Shown here piece by piece: positions 44,127 through 52,473 of a stretch of 64,000 nt of DNA (its first letter is position 1; the number at the start of each line of letters is the position of its first letter). The stretch lies in NCBI RefSeq assembly GCF_900099645.1, contig NZ_FMTL01000002.1, positions 436,334 to 500,333 of the forward strand. The letters run 5' to 3'. The stretch comes from Pseudomonas peli. GTDB lineage: Bacteria; Pseudomonadota; Gammaproteobacteria; Pseudomonadales; Pseudomonadaceae. A program made the position numbers and the translations under genes. The notes beneath the pieces were generated by a model, which made no database searches, was not told where the DNA came from, and was given only the letters and a program-made list of their open reading frames with translations.

Positions 44127-46028
44127 TTACTCGGTGAGGTGCAGTTCTATCGCAACGGCAAAGCCCGCCAGTCGTTGGCTCACTGCATCGGCCAGTGCGG
44201 CCTGGTCGGCGGGTATATAGATGTGGGCAATCTGGCCGCGTTTGTCGTCACTCAAGACCTCCACGCGCAGACGGGCATCTATTTCTGCCAGTGCCGACTG
44301 ATAAACGCGGGCAATCGCATCGAAGCGCAGCGCCGGTTTGAAGGTTTTACCCACCGCGGTCAGCGGTATGGTGTCAATGATCCAGGCATCCTTGGGGATC
44401 GCCGCGCGTTCGTGAATGTGTTCGGCTGCATGGGCCAACAGTTCGGCTTCGCTGACCTCAGCGCCGGGTTTGAGTTGCACGTAGACCACCGGCAGTTCGC
44501 CGGCCTTTTCGTCAGGCTTACCGACCGCTGCAGCCATGGCCACGGCGGGGTGTTTGTGCAGCGCTTCTTCAATCATCTGTGGGTCGATATTGTGGCCGCC
44601 ACGGATGATCAGATCCTTGCTGCGCCCGGTGAGCCAGATGTAACCATCAGCATCCACGCGGCCGAGGTCGCCGGTGTTGAACCAGTCGCCGTCGACCCAG
44701 ATGCCGGTGTTCTTGCTGCTCTGCAGGTAACCCTTGAACACCGTGGCGCCACGGATGCACAGGTTGCCAATTTCATTGCGGTTGGCCTCCCTTAGATAGT
44801 TGCCCAGTTCGTCGAGCACCTTGATGCTCACTTCGCAGTAAGGCATTGGCAGGCCGATGGAGCCGGGGCGACGCTCGCCAGCAGGTGGGTTGGCGCAGCT
44901 GCCGCAGGTGCCTTCGGTGAGGCCATAGCCTTCGATCAGGGTCAGCCCAGTTTTGCTTTCGAACTGGCGAATCAGCTCAACGGGCATCGGTGCCGCGCCG
45001 CATAGGGCGTATTTGAGTGAGCTGAGATCATGGCCTTCGCTCGGCACCTGCAGCAGGCCGGCGTAGATGGTTGGTACGCCGCTAAAGAAGCTGACGTTAT
45101 GGCGTTCGATGATCGTCCAGAAATTGCTGATCAGGTTGGCGTTGCGGTACCCCTGCGGCGTAGCCAGCAGCACTTCGGCGCCGCCGATAAAAGCAGTCAG
45201 ACCTGTAACAATCACCCCGTTGACGTGAAACAGCGGCAGGCCGCAAAGGGTGACATCGCCCGGCTCGAAGCGGGTAACCAAGTTCATGCTGAACGCCATG
45301 GCCACTTCGTTTCCATGGCTGTGCGGTGCGAGCTTCGGCGTACCAGTGGTGCCGCCGGTGTGGAAGTAGCTGGCAATGTCGTCTGGCGCGATTACGCGGC
45401 CGCTTTCCAGGTGGTCGTCTGGGCAGGCCGCGATCAGCTCATCAAAGTCCAGTACGCCTTCTGGCAGCGACCCGCGCTGCGCTTTGATCGCACTACGCTG
45501 CGGCTCCGGCAGCAGATTGGCCATGTCCACGCAGATAATCGCCTTGAGCGCAGGCAGTTGCTCGCGCAGGCCTTCGGCCTTCGCCCATAGGTCGGTGCCG
45601 GGGAAGGGCGCCAGGGTCACCAGCAGCTCTGAGTCCGAGGCCTGGATCAGCTCGGCGATATGTTCCGGGTCGAGCAGCGGGTTGATCGCATTGACGATCC
45701 CTGCCGCTTCGCCGCCCCAAATGGTGAAGTGGGTGTGCGGCAGGTTGGGCAACAGAAACGACACCGCCTTGCCCGGACGTAAGCCCAGGCGGTGGAAGGC
45801 GTTGGCGGTCTGGGTGATCTTGCCCAGCAGCTGCCTGTAACTGAGGCGGTAAGCCGCCTCGTTTGCTGTGCCTTGGAGGATGAACGAGAGCGCCGGTGCA
45901 TCTGCTTGCTGCGCTGCACTGCGGCAGATCAGCTCATACGTGCTGGCCGGCAGGTCGCGTTCGGCCAGCGGTGTTTGCTCGATCAGCTGGATATCACGCA
46001 GGGTCTTGATCGCAGGTATGGCAGGCAT
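44127..46028 (-). CDS. Acyl-CoA synthetase (AMP-forming)
   Basis: 633 aa from ATG 46028; the frame extends to 46103 without signal or support. ANL-superfamily enzyme: P-loop HTGGTTGTPKLAPHSH, the later GYGLTEGTCG, and the GDWFNTGDLGRVDADGYIWLTGRSKDLI hinge region. C-terminal catalytic lysine segment LTAVGKTFKPALR. Activates a carboxylate to its CoA ester via an adenylate. Substrate, probably a medium or branched acid, cannot be assigned. Its start lies 22 bases after the carboxylesterase stop, so they form an operon. Confidence 0.9.
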   Translation of the reverse strand: MPAIPAIKTLRDIQLIEQTPLAERDLPASTYELICRSAAQQADAPALSFILQGTANEAAYRLSYRQLLGKITQTANAFHRLGLRPGKAVSFLLPNLPHTHFTIWGGEAAGIVNAINPLLDPEHIAELIQASDSELLVTLAPFPGTDLWAKAEGLREQLPALKAIICVDMANLLPEPQRSAIKAQRGSLPEGVLDFDELIAACPDDHLESGRVIAPDDIASYFHTGGTTGTPKLAPHSHGNEVAMAFSMNLVTRFEPGDVTLCGLPLFHVNGVIVTGLTAFIGGAEVLLATPQGYRNANLISNFWTIIERHNVSFFSGVPTIYAGLLQVPSEGHDLSSLKYALCGAAPMPVELIRQFESKTGLTLIEGYGLTEGTCGSCANPPAGERRPGSIGLPMPYCEVSIKVLDELGNYLREANRNEIGNLCIRGATVFKGYLQSSKNTGIWVDGDWFNTGDLGRVDADGYIWLTGRSKDLIIRGGHNIDPQMIEEALHKHPAVAMAAAVGKPDEKAGELPVVYVQLKPGAEVSEAELLAHAAEHIHERAAIPKDAWIIDTIPLTAVGKTFKPALRFDAIARVYQSALAEIDARLRVEVLSDDKRGQIAHIYIPADQAALADAVSQRLAGFAVAIELHLTE

Positions 46029-46050
46029 AGGTGGTCTCGCTCGCAGGCAG

Positions 46051-46862
<812 letters not shown>

Positions 46863-47160
46863 ATACACCTTAGGGACTGATGACGTGGCCGGGCCGTGGT
46901 AACACTGCCACCAAACCGGGCACGGAGCAGACTGAAATGCCGTTAACGGCGCTTCACAGGTTCGCCAGGTGCTGCATGCTGTGCGACAAGTCACTTGCTA
47001 TCTGTCTCTAGCCCATTCAAATAATGGGCGGGTGAGAGTTTATGGCCGCTGGAGCAATCGGCAACTAAACTCGCGCTAAGGTTTGATCCCCGGTTGAGTG
47101 TGTTGCTGCCGACACAGTCAACGAGCCCCATAAGGGTACGGTGGTAGAACCGAGACTCCA

Positions 47161-47176
47161 AACACAACAAAAGCAA
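47161..47176 (+). promoter_or_regulatory. A-rich CA motif next to the aapJ ribosome site (candidate Hfq/Crc site)
   Basis: AACACAACAAAAGCAA immediately precedes the CTGGAGG ribosome site of aapJ. Hfq/Crc catabolite-repression targets in pseudomonads contain AANAANAA repeats at this place. The match here is close but not exact. Confidence 0.4.
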
Positions 47177-47188
47177 CTGGAGGTTTTA

Positions 47189-48217
47189 ATGAAGATGGTG
47201 AAATCCACATTGGCAGTACTGACCACCGCCGCTGTTCTCGGTGTCAGCAGTTTTGCTCAAGCAGGCGCTACTCTGGATGCGATCCAGAAGAAAGGTTTCG
47301 TACAGTGCGGTATCAGCGATGGTCTGCCTGGCTTCTCCTACGCCGATGAGAAGGGTAACTACCTGGGTCTCGACGTTGACGTATGCCGCGCAGTTGCTGC
47401 TGCGGTATTTGGTGACGCGACTAAGGTCAAGTACAGCCCGCTGACCGCCAAAGAGCGCTTCACCGCGCTGCAGTCCGGCGAAGTCGACATCCTCTCGCGT
47501 AACACCACCTGGACCAGCTCGCGTGATTCGGGCCTGGGTCTGAACTTTGCCGGCGTTAACTACTACGACGGTCAAGGCTTCCTGGTTAACAAGAAACTTG
47601 GCGTTTCCAGCGCTAAAGAACTCGATGGCGCAACTGTCTGCATCCAGGCAGGTACCACCACCGAGCTGAACCTCTCCGACTACTTCCGTGCCAATGGCCT
47701 GAAGTACACCCCGATCACTTACGACACCTCCGACGAGAGCGCCAAATCGGTTGAAGCTGGCCGTTGCGACGTGCTGACCTCCGACCAATCGCAGCTGTAC
47801 GCACAGCGCATCAAGCTGGCTGACCCGGATTCTTACGTGGTACTGCCGGAAGTGATCTCGAAAGAGCCACTGGGCCCGGTCGTGCGCCAGGGTGACGAAG
47901 AGTGGTTCGACATCGTGCGCTGGTCGCTCTACGCGATGGTTAACGCTGAAGAGTTGGGTGTGACTTCGGCCAACGTCGAAGAGCAAGCCAAATCCACCAA
48001 GAACCCCGACGTAGCACGTCTGCTCGGCGCTGAAGGTGAGTTCGGTAAAGATCTGAAACTGCCGAAAGACTGGGCTGTACAGATCGTCAAGCAAGTGGGC
48101 AACTACGGCGAAAGCTTCGAGCGCAACGTCGGTACCGGCAGCGAGCTGAAGATCGAACGTGGCCTCAACGCCCTGTGGAACAAAGGTGGTCTGCAGTACG
48201 CACCGCCGGTGCGCTGA
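47189..48217 (+). CDS. aapJ: Amino acid ABC transporter, periplasmic binding protein AapJ
   Basis: 342 aa from ATG 47189 with GGAGG 6-7 bases upstream. Signal peptide to about residue 24 (SSFAQAGA). Solute-binding domain of the polar amino acid family, with C-I-S-D-G-L-P-G-F-S near the mature N-terminus (GFVQCGISDGLPGFSYAD) and DVCRAVAAAVFGDATKVKYSP. First gene of the aapJQMP operon. Pseudomonas and Rhizobium Aap systems take up a broad range of L-amino acids. Confidence 0.94.
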   Translation: MKMVKSTLAVLTTAAVLGVSSFAQAGATLDAIQKKGFVQCGISDGLPGFSYADEKGNYLGLDVDVCRAVAAAVFGDATKVKYSPLTAKERFTALQSGEVDILSRNTTWTSSRDSGLGLNFAGVNYYDGQGFLVNKKLGVSSAKELDGATVCIQAGTTTELNLSDYFRANGLKYTPITYDTSDESAKSVEAGRCDVLTSDQSQLYAQRIKLADPDSYVVLPEVISKEPLGPVVRQGDEEWFDIVRWSLYAMVNAEELGVTSANVEEQAKSTKNPDVARLLGAEGEFGKDLKLPKDWAVQIVKQVGNYGESFERNVGTGSELKIERGLNALWNKGGLQYAPPVR

Positions 48218-48318
48218 CCATCCGCTGCCAGTCACTCGTCCTGAGTGGCTGGCATTGTTCTGATTGATGTGAACCTCATGCCCGCTAATGCGGGCATGAG
48301 AGTTCCAAGAGGGCTCCT

Positions 48319-49503
48319 ATGCAAACCACTGCAAATGTCCCGCGCCCCGGTGGATCGGTTTGGACCGACCCCAAGGCGCGTGCTTGGCTATTTCAAATTC
48401 TTGCCGTTATCGCCGTTGTGGCGCTCGGCTGGTTTCTGTTTGACAACACCCAGACCAACCTGGAAAAACGCGGGATTACGTCCGGGTTTTCCTTTCTCAA
48501 TAACAGCGCCGGTTTCGGTATTGCCCAGCACCTGATCGACTACGACGAAAGCAACTCCTATGGGCGTGTTTTCGTGGTGGGCCTGCTCAACACCTTGTTG
48601 GTGTCGGTGATTGGTATTGTTCTGGCGACGCTGTTGGGTTTTTTGCTGGGTGTGGCACGTCTGTCGCCGAACTGGTTGATCAGCAAGCTGGCCACGGTAT
48701 ACATCGAGACGTTCCGTAATATCCCGCCGTTGCTGCAAATCTTCTTCTGGTACTTCGCTGTCATGCTCTCCCTGCCAGGACCGCGGCAGAGCATGGGCGT
48801 TGGTGAAGCGTTCTTCCTCAACAGCCGCGGCCTGTATATGCCGGCCCCAAGCCCGACCGACAGCTTTGGCTTGTTTGCCGGTGCGGTGGTTGTGGCGATC
48901 ATTGGTGTGGTGCTGCTGTCGCGCTGGTCGAAGGCGCGCTTTGAGGCCACTGGCCAGCTGTTTCCGGTGTCGCTGGGGGCAATACCGCTGCTGATCGGCC
49001 TGCCGGGTCTGGCGATTTTGCTGGGCGGCAACCCGTTGCAGTGGAGTGTGCCGGAGCTGACGGGCTTCAACTTCCGTGGCGGCTGGGTGCTGATTCCTGA
49101 GCTGATGGCGTTGACCTTGGCGTTGACCATCTACACCGCTGCCTTTATCGCCGAGAACGTACGTTCCGGGATCATGGCCGTCAACCACGGGCAGACCGAA
49201 GCGGCGCGCTCTCTGGGCCTGCCAGCGGGCAAGACCCTGCGCTTGGTGATTATTCCGCAGGCGCTGCGGGTGATCATTCCGCCGTTGACCAGCCAATACC
49301 TCAACCTGGCGAAAAACTCCTCACTGGCGGCCGGTATCGGTTATCCGGACATGGTCTCGCTGTTCGCCGGCACGGTACTCAACCAGACCGGGCAAGCGAT
49401 CGAGGTGATCGCCATCACCATGAGTGTGTACCTGGCAATCAGTATCAGCATTTCCATGCTGATGAACTGGTACAACAAGCGCATTGCGCTGATCGAGCGG
49501 TAA
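48319..49503 (+). CDS. aapQ: Amino acid ABC transporter permease AapQ
   Basis: 394 aa, about eight helices with the EAA loop near residue 300 (GQTEAARSLGLPAGKTLRLVIIPQALRVIIPPL). The N-terminal extension and large central loop are typical of AapQ. Forms the heteromeric channel with AapM. Begins 101 bases after aapJ. Confidence 0.94.
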   Translation: MQTTANVPRPGGSVWTDPKARAWLFQILAVIAVVALGWFLFDNTQTNLEKRGITSGFSFLNNSAGFGIAQHLIDYDESNSYGRVFVVGLLNTLLVSVIGIVLATLLGFLLGVARLSPNWLISKLATVYIETFRNIPPLLQIFFWYFAVMLSLPGPRQSMGVGEAFFLNSRGLYMPAPSPTDSFGLFAGAVVVAIIGVVLLSRWSKARFEATGQLFPVSLGAIPLLIGLPGLAILLGGNPLQWSVPELTGFNFRGGWVLIPELMALTLALTIYTAAFIAENVRSGIMAVNHGQTEAARSLGLPAGKTLRLVIIPQALRVIIPPLTSQYLNLAKNSSLAAGIGYPDMVSLFAGTVLNQTGQAIEVIAITMSVYLAISISISMLMNWYNKRIALIER

Positions 49504-49512
49504 GGAGCAGCC

Positions 49513-50610
49513 ATGCAAACGCATACGTTCAAACCTGATCTACCGCCACCCGCGCTGAGCGTTGGTGTGGTGGGTTGGCTGCGCGCCAACCTGTTCTCCA
49601 GCTGGTTCAACACCCTGCTGACATTGTTTGCAGCCTATTTGGTCTGGCTGATGCTGCCACCGCTGATTCAGTGGGCGTTCATTGATGCAGACTGGACCGG
49701 TACCACCCGTGCCGACTGCACCAGTGGCGGCGCGTGCTGGGTGTTTGTGCAGCAGCGTTTCGGCCAGTTTATGTACGGTTTCTACCCGAGTGAGCTGCGC
49801 TGGCGCGTTGACCTGACCCTGTGGTTAGCGGTCATCGGTGCTGCACCGCTGTTCGTGCCGCAAATGCCGCGTAAGGCCATGTATGGCCTGGCTTTCCTGG
49901 TGGTTTACCCGCTGCTGGCCTTCTGGTTGCTGCACGGTGGTTTCTTCGGTCTGTCGACTGTGTCCACCAGCCAGTGGGGCGGTCTGATGCTCACGTTGGT
50001 GATTGCCGCTGTGGGTATTGCCGGCGCTTTGCCGCTGGGCATTTTGCTGGCGCTGGGACGGCGTTCGGACATGCCGGCGATCCGCGTGATCTGCGTGACC
50101 TTTATCGAGTTCTGGCGCGGTGTGCCGTTGATCACCGTGCTGTTTATGTCCTCGGTCATGTTGCCGCTGTTCCTGCCTGAGGGCCTGAGCTTCGACAAAC
50201 TGATGCGTGCGTTGATCGGGGTGATCCTGTTCCAGTCGGCCTATATCGCCGAAGTGGTGCGCGGTGGCCTGCAGGCGATTCCAAAAGGTCAGTACGAGGC
50301 CGCTGCGGCCATGGGCCTGGGCTATTGGCGGATGATGGGCCTGGTGATTCTGCCGCAAGCCCTGAAGCTGGTTATTCCCGGCATCGTCAACACCTTTATT
50401 GCGCTGTTCAAGGACACCAGCCTGGTGATCATCATCGGCCTGTTCGACCTGCTCAACAGCATCAAGCAAGCCACCACCGATCCGGCTTGGCTGGGCATGG
50501 CCACTGAAGGCTATGTATTCGCCGCGCTGATTTTCTGGATTTTCTGTTTTGGTATGTCCCGCTACTCCCAGCATCTGGAGCGTAAGCTGGACACCGGCCA
50601 CAAGCGTTAG
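49513..50610 (+). CDS. aapM: Amino acid ABC transporter permease AapM
   Basis: 365 aa, about eight helices, with the EAA segment GQYEAAAAMGLGYWRMMGLVILPQALKLVIPG. It starts nine bases after aapQ. Second channel subunit. Confidence 0.94.
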   Translation: MQTHTFKPDLPPPALSVGVVGWLRANLFSSWFNTLLTLFAAYLVWLMLPPLIQWAFIDADWTGTTRADCTSGGACWVFVQQRFGQFMYGFYPSELRWRVDLTLWLAVIGAAPLFVPQMPRKAMYGLAFLVVYPLLAFWLLHGGFFGLSTVSTSQWGGLMLTLVIAAVGIAGALPLGILLALGRRSDMPAIRVICVTFIEFWRGVPLITVLFMSSVMLPLFLPEGLSFDKLMRALIGVILFQSAYIAEVVRGGLQAIPKGQYEAAAAMGLGYWRMMGLVILPQALKLVIPGIVNTFIALFKDTSLVIIIGLFDLLNSIKQATTDPAWLGMATEGYVFAALIFWIFCFGMSRYSQHLERKLDTGHKR

Positions 50611-50619
50611 GAGTGAGTT

Positions 50620-51381
50620 ATGAGTGAAGCCAACAAGCAACCCAGCGCCGAACCGATGATCCTGCTGCAGGGCTTGAACAAGTGGTACGGCCAGTTCCAT
50701 GTGCTCAAGGACATCAACCTGAGCGTGCAGCCGGGCGAGCGTATCGTGTTGTGCGGGCCTTCGGGCTCGGGCAAATCGACCACCATCCGCTGCATCAATC
50801 GGCTGGAAGAACACCAGCAAGGTCGTATCGTGGTTGATGGCACCGAGCTGACCCACGACCTCAAGCACATCGAAGCGGTGCGCCGCGAAGTCGGCATGGT
50901 GTTCCAGCACTTCAACCTGTTCCCGCACCTGACCGTGCTACAGAACTGCACCCTGGCGCCGATGTGGGTACGCAAGATGCCCAAGCGTCAGGCGGAAGAG
51001 ATTGCCATGCACTTTCTTGAGCGCGTGCGCATTCCGGAGCAGGCCCACAAGTACCCAGGGCAACTTTCTGGCGGCCAGCAACAGCGTGTGGCGATTGCCC
51101 GTGCGCTGTGCATGAAGCCGAAGATCATGCTGTTCGACGAGCCGACCTCGGCCCTCGATCCGGAAATGGTCAAGGAAGTGCTGGATACCATGATCGGCCT
51201 GGCCGAAGACGGTATGACCATGCTCTGCGTAACCCACGAAATGGGCTTCGCCCGCACCGTGGCGAACCGGGTGATCTTTATGGACAAGGGTGAGATCGTG
51301 GAACAGAACGAGCCCAACGCCTTCTTCACCAATCCGCAGAACGAACGCACCAAACTGTTCCTCAGCCAGATCATTCACTGA
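50620..51381 (+). CDS. aapP: Amino acid ABC transporter ATP-binding protein AapP
   Basis: 253 aa. Walker [10 protein letters not shown], signature LSGGQQQR, and Walker [14 protein letters not shown] are intact, so it is an active ATPase of the polar amino acid family. Ribosome site AGGAGTGAG. Overall the unit is complete: J, Q, M, P with small gaps. A strong terminator follows within 15 bases. Confidence 0.95.
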   Translation: MSEANKQPSAEPMILLQGLNKWYGQFHVLKDINLSVQPGERIVLCGPSGSGKSTTIRCINRLEEHQQGRIVVDGTELTHDLKHIEAVRREVGMVFQHFNLFPHLTVLQNCTLAPMWVRKMPKRQAEEIAMHFLERVRIPEQAHKYPGQLSGGQQQRVAIARALCMKPKIMLFDEPTSALDPEMVKEVLDTMIGLAEDGMTMLCVTHEMGFARTVANRVIFMDKGEIVEQNEPNAFFTNPQNERTKLFLSQIIH

Positions 51382-51395
51382 GTTTCAGCCGCAAT

Positions 51396-51425
51396 AAAAA
51401 AGGGAGCCTTCGGGCTCCCTTTTTT
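51396..51425 (+). terminator. Terminator of the aap operon
   Basis: A 13-bp stem, AAAAAAGGGAGCC (51396-51408) with GGCTCCCTTTTTT (51413-51425) and loop TTCG, is followed by T. Confidence 0.95.
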
Positions 51426-51568
51426 TGTTGCGCATGGTTTGTACGCGTAGAGTCTGTTTCGGATCTCGCGAGCTAGAGCAAAACAAGGCGCTACGTTAGT
51501 AACAGTCTGTAGCAGTTACTGCATTGCAACCCAGTTTGGTCGACGCGCAGCTGATCTGAGACGGGCTC

Positions 51569-51973
51569 TTATTTGCTCTCAGGCCATAGGCGCAATGGCT
51601 TGCCTTCGGCGGGCCACAGTCGCAGCTGCTCGGTGGCGGAAAAATCCCAGCGCTCTACCGTGCTCAGGCTAGCGAGAAAGCGCGCTTCCTGCTCCATCAA
51701 GGCTGGGGCGCACATCTTGCGGGTGCTGCCGGGGGCGCTGAAGCTCAGCTTGTCGCCCTCCAGGGTGTAGCTGGCAAACCAGTGGTTGCAGCCGGCGTTG
51801 CCATAGGCGCGGCCGTCGTCACCGAGGGTGATGGTCAGGTGGCTGCGGTCGATCAGTGGACGTTCGCCGATCCATTCCACCTGGTAGCTGTGCTCGGTTT
51901 CCAGCTGCGGTGCGGATGTGGCGCAGCCAATTAGGCCGGCAGCCAGCAGGCTGATAGTCAGTACGCGTTTCAT
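51569..51973 (-). CDS. META-domain lipoprotein (HslJ-like)
   Basis: 134 aa from ATG 51973 with AGGAGGTGAT just upstream. The upstream extension of the frame belongs to the next gene. Lipobox IGC near residue 17. Central META fold: LTITLGDDGRAYGNAGCNHWFASYTLEGDKLSFS with the usual GNAGCN. Family members are heat-shock or stress-related envelope proteins. Overlaps the next gene's stop by four bases, so it is translationally coupled to it. Confidence 0.85.
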   Translation of the reverse strand: MKRVLTISLLAAGLIGCATSAPQLETEHSYQVEWIGERPLIDRSHLTITLGDDGRAYGNAGCNHWFASYTLEGDKLSFSAPGSTRKMCAPALMEQEARFLASLSTVERWDFSATEQLRLWPAEGKPLRLWPESK

Positions 51974-52410
51974 ATCACCTCCTTGTTGATGCATTTCGGG
52001 CACAGGTGCTTGGCATTTTTCGACTGCCAGCCCAGTTCTTTGATGCGCGCTTCGGCGGCAGGTGCCTGGGCCTTTTTGCCGAGGGCGGCGTCGACGGCGA
52101 ACTCGAAGTCCAGCTGCGCATTGCAGCTGTCGCAGTTGGCCTGCCAATTGAAGATCGCCAGCTCCTTGAACGCCGGGCCGGTGGCCACCGCCACCCACTG
52201 GCCACGCGGGTTGATCAGATGACGAACCTTGTCGGCCTGCAGGCGCATCGACAATTCGCGGCTACCTTTGAGGGTCACCAGCAAGGTGTCGCCACTCTGG
52301 ATCGAGCCGCCATTACCGGTGACCTGGTAACGGCCCGGTGCCAAAGCACGGCATTCAATCAGGGTGTGTTCGGGGTTGAGCAGGTTGTAGCGAAAATCGT
52401 GTTCAGCCAT
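51970..52410 (-). CDS. Uncharacterised zinc-binding-type protein
   Basis: 146 aa from ATG 52410 (GGAGG site; the frame is open to 52431). Two cysteine pairs, CDSC near residue 92 and CPKC near residue 138, suggest a zinc site that brings the C-terminal half together. No signal or membrane segment. No family recognised beyond conserved Pseudomonas hypothetical. Its stop overlaps the lipoprotein start (ATGA), so the two are co-translated. Function unknown. Confidence 0.7.
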   Translation of the reverse strand: MAEHDFRYNLLNPEHTLIECRALAPGRYQVTGNGGSIQSGDTLLVTLKGSRELSMRLQADKVRHLINPRGQWVAVATGPAFKELAIFNWQANCDSCNAQLDFEFAVDAALGKKAQAPAAEARIKELGWQSKNAKHLCPKCINKEVI

Positions 52411-52473
52411 GGAGCCTCCAAATAGGCGCAAATGCTACCACGCAGCCGCTATTGGCTGCGTTGGCCTGCTGCT

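Noticed and set aside
47186..48235. 349-codon minus-strand frame opposite aapJ
   Set aside because: Shadow of the binding protein, no recognisable features.
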